Part shown: piece by piece, positions 52,201 through 62,164 of the stretch | Numbering within the stretch: position 1 is the first letter of the stretch | How the letters are laid out: the number at the start of each line of letters is the position of its first letter | DNA from: Sarcophilus harrisii | Taxonomy: Eukaryota; Chordata; Mammalia; Dasyuromorphia; Dasyuridae | Assembly (NCBI RefSeq): GCF_902635505.1 | Contig: NC_045427.1 | Span: 134,835,960 to 134,899,959, forward strand | Length of the DNA stretch: 64,000 bases | Reading direction: 5' to 3' | Notes under the pieces: generated by a model | What the model was told of the DNA's origin: nothing | Database searches by the model: none | What the model saw: the letters and a program-made list of their open reading frames with translations, nothing else | Position numbers and translations under genes: made by a program

Positions 52201-52883
52201 GAGGAAGCCCCTCAGTGTGTATCATTCGCATTCTAGCCTGACTTTTGCCAGGAATACTTATCATTTTCTACTCCTTGATTCATTTGGGGGAATTTCAGAA
52301 TAGGAGGGCTCATTGAGGAGCCACAAGCTCTGTTCCCTTGATTCCCTTTATCATTGGGGGTAATTTGAGGTTCTGGGGAAGAGGGTAGCTCATTTCCTTA
52401 GCCCACTTGAGAATAACTTCTCTTCTTTGTCATCTAACCTATAGGAAGCTAAACTGGCAGAGAACCTATGTACACTGAGTGACTTGACAGAGGGTCAAGT
52501 GGGAAAACTGCTTATCCGAAAATCGGGAAAGGTGCAACTGCTTCTGGGCAAAGTTACTCTGGATGTAACAGTGGGTACTTCCTGCTCCTTTTTGCAGGTA
52601 ATTTTTGAAAGGAGAAACCCATGTTTTTAAGGGTATGTGGAGTAAAGTTCTTTGGGAGGGATCTTGGAGCCAGATGCTGAGGCAGAGAATCCAAAACTGG
52701 TTGCAATTCAGGAAAGGCTGAGACCAAGTGGCAATAAGATTATTCTTTCTTCACTTGTAGGAGCTGGTGTCTGTGGGCATTGGAGATAGCAGAACAGGTG
52801 ATCTGACAGTGCTGGGCCATGTGAAACACAAGCTCGTGTGTTCCCCTGATTTCGAATCCCTCTTGGATCACAAACAGCGGTAA
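43101..52883 (+). CDS. POLR3D: POLR3D, RNA polymerase III subunit RPC4 (whole coding span, eight exons)
   Basis: Coding exons: 43101-43265, 49986-50029, 50484-50635, 50809-50933, 51163-51325, 51848-52110, 52445-52597 and 52761-52883. They total 1188 bases and encode 395 residues, against 398 in human. All borders are GT/AG and all phases agree. The protein starts MSEGGSAGEPGPAGGG and ends DFESLLDHKQR. The N-terminal part is disordered with basic KEKRERDRDRQR sequence; the C-terminal part is the Rpc4 domain, containing LTEGQVGKLLIRKSGKVQLL. From family knowledge, RPC4 pairs with RPC5 as a TFIIF-like module that helps the polymerase open promoters, terminate and reinitiate on tRNA and 5S genes in the nucleus. 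Confidence 0.96.
43600..44110. repeat. two CpG-rich SINE copies in POLR3D intron 1
   Basis: An antisense MIR (43600-43800; 'cattttatagatgagaaaac', then 'gaggccgacggg') is followed by a plus-strand marsupial CORE SINE (about 43910-44100; 'ggaagactcccttcccgagc', 'tgggcaggccacgtcacgcc', 'acacggcaaactgctcag'). Both keep many CpG sites that SINEs elsewhere in the window have lost. Confidence 0.65.
44170..44640 (+). repeat. old dispersed repeat split by an antisense SINE
   Basis: 'gtgaagggccttaaatgccaa' and 'cagtagggagccattgac' (44310-44380) are followed, after an antisense MIR core ('ttgcccagggtcacacaatg', 44390-44480), by 'ggtttggcagctgtgtgg' and 'ggcctggactagaatagtgc'. This is the family at 2140-3120 with a SINE inserted. 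Confidence 0.6.
45530..46080 (+). repeat. old dispersed repeat copy
   Basis: 'gaaggccttatgtgtcactc', 'tcttttggcaattttgtaaag', 'gcaaattattccatctttc' and 'agaagagggtattatagattg' are diverged relatives of the family at 2140-3120. Confidence 0.45.
46560..47240 (+). repeat. old dispersed repeat with MIR insertion
   Basis: The opening module appears at about 46800 ('aacatttattaaacatctaac', 'agtccctgccctaaaggagc') and is preceded by a plus-strand MIR/CORE SINE at 46640-46800 ('gcgttcaaattctgtcttgg', 'tgcctcagttttctcttc'). Confidence 0.6.
47320..47480 (+). repeat. MIR/CORE SINE
   Basis: The head 'agcaactaggtggcacagtg', then 'caggaggacctaaatttaaa' and 'gcctgggcaaatcacttaatc', is a clear marsupial-type SINE. 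Confidence 0.8.
47490..47700 (-). repeat. MIR SINE, antisense
   Basis: 'cactttatatactttatcttg', 'acagtcacacagagttggat' and 'cccattgtgctatagc' are reversed MIR modules. Confidence 0.6.
47740..47905 (-). repeat. L1 3' end, short, antisense
   Basis: 'tattatagctttttgttgaa', 'catatgcatgggtaattttt' and 'agatggcaggcagtcccata' match the L1 3' end found at 41133 and 59671. Confidence 0.75.
49906..49928 (+). repeat. poly(A) tract of 23 upstream of POLR3D exon 2
   Basis: An uninterrupted A-run ending 57 bases before exon 2, in the region where the branch point would lie. Confidence 0.9.
49986..50029 (+). CDS. POLR3D: POLR3D exon 2
   Basis: A 44-base exon encoding KTFTPNIISRKIKE plus two bases of the next codon. 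The acceptor is TTTCAG and the donor GTAAGT. A 23-base A-run at 49906-49928 lies just upstream of the acceptor. Confidence 0.95.
50484..50635 (+). CDS. POLR3D: POLR3D exon 3
   Basis: It encodes PKEEISVKKEKRERDRDRQR through IFEQGPAEMMKKK, including the basic RGRGRPEV segment. Both ends split codons, in phase with exons 2 and 4. Confidence 0.95.
50809..50933 (+). CDS. POLR3D: POLR3D exon 4
   Basis: It encodes (G)SWDKTVDVSDFGPSHIINIK to LRMLEKDD, with acceptor CTGCAG and donor GTGAGT in phase 0. It contains the conserved IINIKKEKRETDEETKQ stretch. Confidence 0.95.
51163..51325 (+). CDS. POLR3D: POLR3D exon 5
   Basis: It encodes FIDDPGLKNDTRNKPVQLPL through KEESMEVDVPALK. The start after TGACAG is phase 0; the donor GTATCA leaves one base. 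Confidence 0.94.
51848..52110 (+). CDS. POLR3D: POLR3D exon 6
   Basis: It encodes (V)KEEPQDEEETKATAPSRPAR through GQMVLVKPEKDR and enters the Rpc4 domain (DVSVADLLRELSFAKEEELL). The acceptor is GTGCAG and the donor GTATGA. Confidence 0.95.
52445..52597 (+). CDS. POLR3D: POLR3D exon 7
   Basis: It encodes EAKLAENLCTLSDLTEGQVG through VTLDVTVGTSCSFLQ, the core of the Rpc4 domain. 51 codons in phase 0 on both sides. Confidence 0.96.
52761..52883 (+). CDS. POLR3D: POLR3D exon 8 with stop
   Basis: It encodes ELVSVGIGDSRTGDLTVLGH through DFESLLDHKQR and ends with TAA at 52881-52883. Confidence 0.96.
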   Translation, partial: ELVSVGIGDSRTGDLTVLGHVKHKLVCSPDFESLLDHKQR

Positions 52884-55720
52884 AGCCAGCCAACTGAGAA
52901 TGAAAAGAGTGCCATTTTCTCTTTGCCTAGGATTTTCATTCCTGAATTCCTTTGGAACCTAGAAGACCATTCAAACCTCCAACTCCTGTCTCTGATAAAT
53001 ATCATGGCTGGTTATCCAGAGATTGCAGGGATTCAAGGACTTCTTCCCAAGTGGTGATGAATGGCTTGATAGCCTTTGGAGAAAATGGAAATAATATGCA
53101 CATGCCTGCTGCTGTATTTATGGGCTTGTGCCCAATATATTTATACTGTATATTTATGTTCTCCCCCTTTTGCTACTGACTGTATCCATATGTGCTGAAG
53201 GGCAGTTGAAACCCAAATGGAGTCATGGAAAATAAGACTATTTCTTTTGATTTTCCTCTTTTGAATCTCCCGGAGGGAAGTATAAGTGTTTCCTGTTCTT
53301 CGACCTCCAATTCCTCCCCTAGTCCTCCTTTGTCAGATGTTTCTCAGAGGAATAGGCTCCAGCTTTACTCCTCTGGAGCAGAAAACACAGGAAAATCTAC
53401 CATTTTAAAGGTCCTGATGTACAAATTGTGTAGGACACCTTTTTCCCATGGACTCTTAAGCCAACATTTGCTAAACTGTAGGCTCTTTTGGAAGGCATGA
53501 ATAGAGAAACTTCTGTCAATGCACTGTTTGTTCATCTTCATGTGCTCTTGAATGATTTGGGGGGCCTATCCCATGCCTAACCGCTGTAGTACTTTTTCTC
53601 TGCCAGAGTAGCCAGATTCTCCTCAGAAGGGGATAATTGTGGTGGCCCTGAGGTATTATCACCACCCTAGTCAAAGGCTAACATAAGCCTGGATAAGAAA
53701 AAAGCGATGGACCATTATAGTGGGAGGCTCACCCTGATGTAATATATTATTCCAAAAGCCTTGAGCTGGAGAGACTCTCTTTCTATTCCCCTCTCTCCCA
53801 CCACCATAAAACATACCTACTCTTCTTGGATCACAGTCACAGCCAGGCTTTCCTTGTTTGGCTCTTATGTTCGGAGGCCCATGGTATTACTGCCTTCATT
53901 ATACAGGTTGTCCTGGATCACTGGGCGTTTGGTCCCTCCAAGGGATAGCCCTTTGGGGAGAAGCTGGCCTCTCCTTTCCCTTCTTAGTAGAATCTGTCAG
54001 TTGTACTGAGTTTCTTCCAACATCAGCTACAAACAATGATAACCCAGTGTCATCAGGCACACTACATGCCTCAGGAAGTAGGAAATATAAGACTTTCAGA
54101 TATTCTTCTTAAAGTTGTTCCTGAAGCATTGCATTGTTCAAGGAACGTGTAGTGAGGCAGTTCTGGATTGATAGAGGGAAAAAAATCTAGTCTAAAACTC
54201 TGTTCTCTAGCCATATGATCTCCAAAGGCACAATTATAGCTGGCACAAATATATCTGAGGTACAAAGCAGGGTCTGGCACTGCATCTGTAGGCTGTTACT
54301 AATGGCCCTTTCCATAGAAGTGATGTTAGAGCTTAGTGTATAACTTTTTAGGAGAAGAGAGTTCCATTGATACTAAGAAACTTGTGCCCCAGAAGCCCTT
54401 TGTCCTGAGCCTACTAAGCTGCTGGTTGAATAGGAATGAGGTCACAGTAGGGTGTGATTTCATAAAGATGATCCTTTCTCTGCTTCTAAGTGGCCCTGGT
54501 GAGGAAATTGATTTCATATTACAAATGCTTACCTTTATTCTCTTATACTACTACATCAGTCATAGTTGAGGCTTTCCTTGGTCCTATCATCCATGAACCT
54601 CCTCTTGGTCAGTAAATGGTTACAAAGGTTAGTAGACCATTTGGGTATTGTTCTGTCCATTTGCTCCCATCACTAGCAAGTTCATGCATCTCTGCTTTAT
54701 TATAGGAAAAACAGTCTAGAAAACTAAAGTTTGGTTAGAAAACTAGCCTTGGAGACAGGAGGTCCTAGGTTCAGGTCCTTCTTTTGGCAGTTAATGGCTA
54801 TGTGATCATAGGTAAGTCATAACCTCTCCTCAGAATTAAGTTGCAGAACAGTTGCTGTTCTATGTAGAGGAAGATTTATCTTTGTATAGTCTCTATACAG
54901 TGAAATCAAAGACTGGGACCAGTTAGGTGACTGGGGAGAGGCTTCCTTGGAAGTTCATTGTCAGTTTGGACAAGATTTCCATAAGTTGAGTGGGAAACTC
55001 GGCAGACAAGAATTGCTGGTAAGCCTGACTTATCCTGATTCTCTGAATCACAATTATTGCTCCTTTTTTCAAGCAGTTGGTGGCCCAGTGGGCAGAGCTG
55101 GAATCAGGAAGACCTGAGCTCAAAACCAATCTCACTTATCATCCAAGTGACCTTGCACAAGATATTGATCCTCTTTCAACCTCAGTTTCCTTCTCTGTAA
55201 AATGGGGATAATTACAGCATCTACCTCCCAGGGTTGTTAAGAGGATAAAATGAGATAATATAAGTACTGCATAAATGCTAGCTGTTATCAGCTGCTCTTT
55301 GAGAATTGTTGATGACTTTTTGTGCCAAAGGTTTTCCATGATAAACTCAGTGATCTCTTTTTGATGAAGAATAAGAACATTTTAAACCCAAATTCAAAGG
55401 TGTTAAGTACCACCAGAATTTGCCATCACTGGTCCTGACCCTTTAAAACTCCTGAGTGGGAATGTGAGAGTTTTATCTTTTGTCAAATGGCTCAGCATGT
55501 CTCCCTTCGGTGTGTCTTAAAGTTTTGAGTCACGATAAATCAATCTTCCTTCATCAGTGTCTTCTTTACTTTTCTCTATTCTCCTGAGCCACAAATTAGA
55601 TGTCATCAAGGGTAAAGAAGAGGGAAAGCAAGATTGCCTTCCAGTCTGAGCATCTGGATCACATAGCTTGACTCACTTGCTTTCATGCATTTAATGGAAT
55701 AAAAGTCTGTATGGATTTAA
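52884..55720 (+). other. POLR3D: POLR3D 3' untranslated region (extent inferred)
   Basis: Sequence after the stop has no strong AATAAA until 55698-55703 (ATGGAATAAAAGTC). It is comparatively repeat-poor to about 54720, as expected of a long 3' UTR; two MIR-type SINEs follow at about 54725-54850 and 55075-55290. Earlier non-canonical sites cannot be excluded. Confidence 0.4.
55075..55290 (+). repeat. MIR/CORE SINE
   Basis: 'ttggtggcccagtgggcagag', 'caggaagacctgagctcaaa' and 'gtttccttctctgtaaaatg' then 'gggttgttaagaggataaaa' form a nearly complete copy. Confidence 0.75.
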
Positions 55721-56330
55721 CTGCAGCTTTGTATATATAGTTTATAAAAACATTACAAGTTCAAGTACAAAGGGAAGGACATTTGTAAAGTGAAGTGAAC
55801 ACAGCCAAGATTTTTATTTGAAAACTACACAAAAACAGATTGCCACATCTACTTTGTAACCAGATCTTTATCCACAAAACTATGAAGAGTCAGTGTATAC
55901 TGGATGGATAATATGAGGAAAGTTTAATAGCAAACACAGATAGAAAATCCTAGAGATCATAAGGAAAGGGGTCATTTAGCTTTTCTATGGGGAGCATATC
56001 CAGGAAGAGATCTCTGTGAAGCAAGATCTTTTGTAAATATTATTTCATTTAACACATATCAAAGTATCCACCTGCACACAAGTATATAGCAAATATCAGT
56101 AATAGAGCACATAAAATAAATGGGGAAAGGTACCAAAGGTGAACCCTAACCCTAACCTCTGTGCTATAGGCCAGAGGTGGTACAATAGAACTAGATTAAA
56201 ATATAACAAATTGTTCCCAAAATAAAGATATAATAAGACATGGATAAAATTACCTTTTAACACTAAATGTGGCCTACAGAGCTTCTTATGTAGGAATTAG
56301 TGGCCTGCTTTGTATTTGAGTTTAACACCA
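55721..56330. other. unique sequence, nothing identified
   Basis: About 600 bases of AT-rich sequence with no gene, RNA or repeat recognised apart from a two-and-a-half-unit CCCTAA stretch near 56143. Confidence 0.5.
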
Positions 56331-56500
56331 CTGCTATAGGAAACAGCATGGTGTAATGGAGAGAACGTTAATTGTTCTTGGCATCCTGAGTACAGAACAC
56401 GAGCTCCTGTTCTGCCACTTTATAGAATGAGGAAGTCAGAACCTGAAACTTGGTTTCCTCATCCATGGAATAGGAATAATAATCACATACCTGTGAGAAT
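56330..56500 (+). repeat. MIR SINE
   Basis: 'cagcatggtgtaatggagag', 'cttggtttcctcatccatgg' and 'aataggaataataatcacat' are in MIR order. Confidence 0.65.
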
Positions 56501-56739
56501 TGAGAGTCCTTTAGAGGCTGTTGAGTCCAGCCCATATAATGAGTTCTGATCTCTGGTAATTTTGAGCATCCAGCCTTCTGTTGAACTCAAGTGAGAGACA
56601 GTATCTATTTTCTCCTCAGACAATCCATTAAGTACTCATTGTTTTTCCTTATGTGAAGCTTACATTTGCAACTTCTGCCCATTAGCCCTATGGTACATCA
56701 TTCCTTGATGTAAGGCAGTCTGAAAGGGGAAGATGTTTA

Positions 56740-57420
56740 GCAGCTAGGAAAACCAGGGAAGGCCTCTTAAAGAAAATGTGCTTTGACTTTCAAAGAAAGG
56801 AACCCAGGAAACCCAAAAGGCACAGAAAAGGGGGTAAAGTGTTCTAGGCAGGGGGGACAAAAACAGAAAAAGATGTTTTTTGAGGAACTGCAAATATAGG
56901 TCAGTATAGCTAGATCCCTTGAGTACCTGGAGGTAAGGTATAATAAGACTGAAAACAGAAAAGAGTCAATATTTGAGGAGTTTTAAATGCCAAGCAAGAT
57001 GCTATTTTTGTTTGTTTTGGAAATAGGAGTCCATTAAAGCTCATTGAGAGAGGAGGGATAATGTGATTGGCTGAATGTAGTTGAAAAGGGAAGCAAGCAG
57101 ACTAGTTAGCTATAACAATATAGGAGGGAGCTGATAAAGGTCTATAATATTTGAGATTGAAGAAAAAGGGCATGAGATAGTGTGAGGATAGAAATGACAT
57201 GATTTGGCAATAGATCAGATCTGTGGAGTAAGGAAGAGTGAGAATTCAAGTACCACACCAAGGTTGTAAACTAGGTGAATGGGAGGAGGATGGTATTCTA
57301 AACTGTAATTTGGAAGTTTCTGGAAAGAAGAGGAACGCCCACAGGGTGTTCATTTCAAAGTGGAGATGGGATGACTAGCTCAGCTGAGAGAAGAGGGCTG
57401 AATATATAGATCAGGGAATC
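56740..57420 (+). repeat. old dispersed repeat copy
   Basis: 'aaaccagggaaggcctctta', 'gagttttaaatgccaagc', 'ataggagtccattaaagctc' and 'gatttggcaatagatcagat' reproduce the module order of 2140-3120. Confidence 0.6.
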
Positions 57421-57692
57421 ATTTACATAGAGAGCATAATTTAATTCATTGAATTTTTTAAAAATGTTAATCTAATATTTTCTCAGTTACATTTAAAACA
57501 ATTTTTTAACATTTGCTTTTGAAAACTTTTTGAAAACTCCAGATTCTCTCCCTTATTCCCACCCCAACTCCCATTAATAAACTACTTGTGAAGTTATGTA
57601 AAACATAAAAGTCATGTTGTGAAAGACAAAACAAATCTTCCATCCTAATTTAGAAAAACCCTCAAGAAAAGTTTTTAAAAAGAGTATGTTTC

Positions 57693-58389
57693 TTTTTTTC
57701 TTTTTTTTTTATTAAAGCTTTTTATTTTCAAAACATATGCATGGATAATTTTTTCAACATTGACTCTTGCAAAGCCTTGGGTTCCAAATTTTCCTCTCCT
57801 TCCCCCATCCCCGCCCCCAGGTAGCAAGCAATCCAATATATGTTAAATCCAATATATATAAACATTGATAGTTATCTTGCACAAGAAAAATCAGATAAAA
57901 AGTAAAGAAAATGAATAAGAAAACAAAATGCAAGTGAACAATAAAAAGAGTGAGTGTTCCCACACTCCTCTCTCTGGGTATAGATGGCTCTTTCCATCAG
58001 AAAAGCATTGAAACTGGCCTGAAAAATCTCATTGTTGCAAAGGGCCTCATTCATCAGAATTGATCATCATATAATCTTGTTGTTGCCATGTACAATGATC
58101 TCTTGGTGCTACTTATTTTACTTAGCATCAGTTCCTGTAAGTCGCTCCAAACCTCTCAAAAATCAGCCATATACCATGCTTTATTTCAGCCATTCTCGAA
58201 CTGAATGAGCATCCACTCAGTTTTCAGTTCCTTGCCACTACAAAGAGGACTGCCACAGACATTTTTGTACATGTGGGTCCCTTTTCTTCCTTTAAGATCT
58301 CTTTGGGATATAGGCTGTGTAGAAGCACTGCTGGATTAAAATGTGTGCACAGTTTGATAATTTCTTGAGTATAGTTCTAAATTGAAGAA
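57693..58389 (-). mobile_element. 5'-truncated L1 insertion with 10-base target duplication
   Basis: It starts with a T-run, then 'agctttttattttcaaaaca', and ends near 'gtatagttctaaattgaaga'. The flanking AGTATGTTTC occurs at 57683-57692 and 58390-58399, a target-site duplication. About 0.7 kb of L1 3' end on the minus strand. Confidence 0.8.
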
Positions 58390-59670
58390 AGTATGTTTCA
58401 ATCTGTATTCAAACAATCAGTTTCTTCTCTGGGTATGGATAGGATTTTTCATCGTAAGTTCTTCAGACTAGTCATGGATCACTGTACTGCTGAAAATAGC
58501 AGTCATTTTATAGCTGGTCATCCCAGAACATTGCTATTACCTTGTATATAGTACATTTCACTTTGCTTGAGTACTTGGAGGACTTTCCAGGTTTTTCTGA
58601 GAGCATCCTGCTCATTTCCCATATAACAATAATATTCCATGACTATCACATACCACAATTTATTTAGCCATTCCCCAATTGATTGACATCCCCTCAATTT
58701 CCAATTTTTTTTCCCTGAGAAAATAGCTACTACAAATATTTTCATGCATATAGGTCCTTTTCCTTTAAATCTCTTTTGGTATTCATACCTAGTAATAGTA
58801 CTGTCAGGCCAAAGAATATGCATAAATTTATAGTCCTTTGGGCATAGAGCATATCTTTTGATCATTTATGAATTGGGGCATGACTTAATTTTTTATAAAT
58901 TTGACCCACTTCCCACTATGTTTTAGAAATAAGGCCTTATCAGAGAAACTTGCTCCAAAATTCTTTTTACAATTATTATTGCTAACTATATTTCCCCCCA
59001 TTCTATTCTCTCCTTTCACCCTACTTGTCCTCAAAAGTGTTACTGACCACTCCCTTCCCTGATATGTCCTCTCTTCTATCATCTTCCATATCCCATTCCC
59101 CTCCTATTTTCCTGCAAGGTAAAATAGATTTCTATATCCATATTGAATGTGCATGTTATTTCCTTTTTGAGCCAGTTTTGATTAAAATAAGGTTCACTCA
59201 CTCACCCTCTCCTCCTGCTCTTCCCTTCTACTGTAAAAGTTTTTCTTTGCCTCTTTTTTTATGTTAGATAATTTACACCATTCCACTTTTCCCTTTCCCT
59301 TTCTCCCATTACATTTTTCTCTCAGCCTTTAATTTCATTATTTTTTTTAAAGATAATATCCCTTCATATTCAACTCACACTTGCGCCCTCTCTATATATT
59401 TCTACAAACTTCCATAGTAGTGAGAAAGTTCTGATGAGTTACCAGTATCTTCCCATATAGGCATATAAATAGATAAGTCCCTTATCTTATGTCCCTTATG
59501 ATATCACTTTCAGATTACCTTTTTATATTTCTCTATTTGTATTTGTTCTGTATTTGAAAATCAAATTTTCCATTCAGCTGTGGTCTTTTCATCATGAATG
59601 TTTGAAAATCCTCTTTCATTGAATGATCACTTTTTCCCCTGAAAGAGTATACTCAGTTTACTGAATGGAT

Positions 59671-60348
59671 GGTTTTTTTTTTTTCCATTATAGCTTTTTA
59701 TTTACAAGATATATGCATGGGCAATTTTTCATCATTGACAATTGCACTTGTTCCACTTTTTCCCCTTCTTCCCCCCACTCCCTCCCCCAGATGGCAGGTT
59801 GACCAATACATGTTAAATATGTGAAAGTATAAGTTAAATACAATATATGTATATATGTCCGTACAATTATTTTGCTGCACAAGAAGAATCAGACTTTGAA
59901 ATAGTGTACAATTAGCCTATGAAGGAAATCCAAAATGCAGGTGGACAAAAATATGGGGATTGGGAATTCTATGTAGTGGTTCATAGTCATCTCCCAGAGT
60001 TCTTTCTCTGGCTGTAGTTGGTTCAATTCATTACTGCTCTATTGAAACTGATTTGGTTCATCTTATTGTTGAAGAGGGCCACGTCCAGAATTGATCATCA
60101 TATTACTCTATGTTGTTACATTGTTGTTGAAGTATATAATGATCTCCTGGTCCTGCTCATTTCACTCAGCATCAATAAGTCTCTCCAGGCCTTTCTGAAA
60201 TTATCCTGCTGGTCATTTCTTACAGAACAATAATATTCCATAATATTCATATACCACAATTTATTCAGCCATTCTCCAATGGATGGGCATTCACTCAGTT
60301 TCCAGTTTCTGACCACTACAAAGAGGGCTGCCACAAACATTCTTGCAC
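59671..60348 (-). mobile_element. 5'-truncated L1 insertion with 10-base target duplication
   Basis: A T-run and 'tatagctttttatttacaag' at the left, then 'cagatggcaggttgaccaat' and the ORF2 C-terminus (NKLWYMNIMEYYCSVRNDQQ, minus strand). It is flanked by CTGAATGGAT at 59661-59670 and 60349-60358. Inserted into the older element. Confidence 0.85.
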
Positions 60349-60859
60349 CTGAATGGATAATTTTTTACTGTAATCTTAGTTCCGCTGCTCTCCAGAATAT
60401 GATATTCCTTGCCCTTTAATATTTCTAGAAATTGCTAAATCTTGTGTTATCCTTATTGTGACTCACTATACTTGAATTATTTCTGGATGCTTGCAATATT
60501 TTTCCTTGATCTTGTAGTTCCAGAATTTGTTTATAATATTTCTGGGAGATTTCATTTCACTCATCTGGGAGATCTCTTTCAGGAAGTAATTGGTGGATTC
60601 TTTCAGTTTCTATTTTATTCTCTGGTTTTAGAATATCAGTATAGTTTTCCTTGATAATTTCTTGAAAAATGATGTCCAGGCTCTTTTTTATCATGACTTT
60701 TAGGTAGACCGATAATTTTTAAATTATCTCTTCTGGATCTATTTTCCAAGTCAATTGTTTTTCCAATGAGACATTTCACTTTTTTTCCCTTTTTTTTTTC
60801 CCATTGGAATTTGATGAGATCACCAAGAGAAGTAATATAGCTTCCAGGCATTCTCATAG

Positions 60860-61495
60860 ACCCCCAACCACAGTCCTGGCACCAGCAGGACTCTCTCTTG
60901 CTTTAGCACACTTGATCTTACAGCTACAGTAGGGCAAAGACACTTAACAATTCCAAGGCAGAAAAGAGGGTTTGTCAGGTCCCTGGAAGGATCTCTGAAA
61001 ACAACTGCAGAAAACTACTGATGGACCCTCCACCTTGGAAACAGAGCCCTAGTTTAACAAAGAGTTAAAAGCCGAGTAGAACTAGACTAGTCTAGTAGAC
61101 AAGAAAAATGAGCAAAGAAAAGATTTCTGACCATTAAAAATTACTATGGTGGCAAAAACCATCAAAATATACTCAGAAGATAACAATCAAAACGTATGCA
61201 TTCAAAACCTCCAAGAAAAATAAGAATTGGGCCCTTGCCATGGAAAAACTTAAAAGGGATTTTGAAAATCAAGAGAGAGAGAAGAAAAAATTGGGAAGAG
61301 AATTGAGAATGGTGGAAAAGGAAATACAAAAAGCTAGAGGAAAAGAATGCCTTAAAAAGCAAAATTGGCCAATTGGGAAAGGATATACAAAAGCTCACTG
61401 AGGAAAATAATTCCTTAAAAATTAGAATTGAGCAAACAGAAGCTAATGACTTTATGGGAAATCAAGATACAATGAAGCAAAACAACAAAAAAAAA
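60860..61495 (+). repeat. L1 5' UTR and ORF1 N-terminal part, plus strand
   Basis: From about 61110 the sequence encodes pieces of the L1 ORF1 coiled coil ('aaaattggccaattgggaaa', 'ctcactgaggaaaataattcc'), ending in an A-rich run at about 61486-61498. It faces the ORF1 fragment at 60359-60830, which runs on the minus strand. Confidence 0.65.
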
Positions 61496-61499
61496 AAAT

Positions 61500-62160
61500 C
61501 AGTCTGAGAGGGGAAGACTCTCAGGCTTTCTGGCCAAAATAAACAATTTTTACATTTGCTCTGAGTCTGTATTGGCCTAAATGATGGCCAAGTGGGGCTT
61601 GATCTGGAACCTATTGTTGGTCAATGAGAGCCAGACTAATTTGAATTTAGGGCACATTGCTAGCCCTTAACCCTAAGATAGCTTGGGAGATTTCAGCGAT
61701 CCAAATTATATTCCTTTCAGCAGAGCACCTGCAGGTAAAGGTAAAATATCCTATGTGGACAGAGGGAAAGAAGAAAAAGAAAAGAACTTGTGTTGTCCAA
61801 CTGACCAGGTCCAGTTGGATTCCTAGTGGGGCACTTTCCATTCTTATTCACAGGGATTGTTTGTCCCTTGTTCTCAGAGGACTATGACAAGACCATGACA
61901 TCAGGGAGGTGATAGGCTTTTTACCAGACTTCCCAAGAGGTAAATCCATCACACACACACACACGTTCACTTGTATACAAGTGAAACGAGAAGAGGGCAT
62001 AGGACAGAACTTTGGTGGATAGAGTTTAACTTTTATTCTCCTGGTCACTTAGGAGTTCCTGGCTTCTCTTAAAACAAGAACAATGATGTGTTTTTAAATT
62101 GAACACAAGATCTGTAATGAATCAACATTTAATACCATTCCCCTGTACTTAGATACATCT
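61500..62160. other. unique sequence, nothing identified
   Basis: No gene or clear repeat recognised, apart from a short CA run at about 61950-61965. Confidence 0.5.
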
Positions 62161-62164
62161 TTTG

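Larger units (their letters stand above)
57430..60830 (-). repeat. old L1/HAL1-type element, antisense, split by two younger L1 insertions
   Basis: Pieces are 57430-57682 (3' end), 58400-59660 (3' region including an ORF2 C-terminus-like frame, 58518-58865, with IGEWLNKLWYVIVMEYYCYM) and 60359-60830 (ORF1; the frame 60636-60857 reads DLENRSRRDNLKIIGLPKSH, the L1 ORF1 signature). Between ORF1 and the 3' part there is only about 0.8 kb and I saw no reverse transcriptase motif, the layout of a half-L1 (HAL1). The frames are broken. Confidence 0.6.

Noticed and set aside
56142-56158. AACCCTAACCCTAACC, telomere-like
   Set aside because: Fewer than three units, with no further variants around it; chance is enough.
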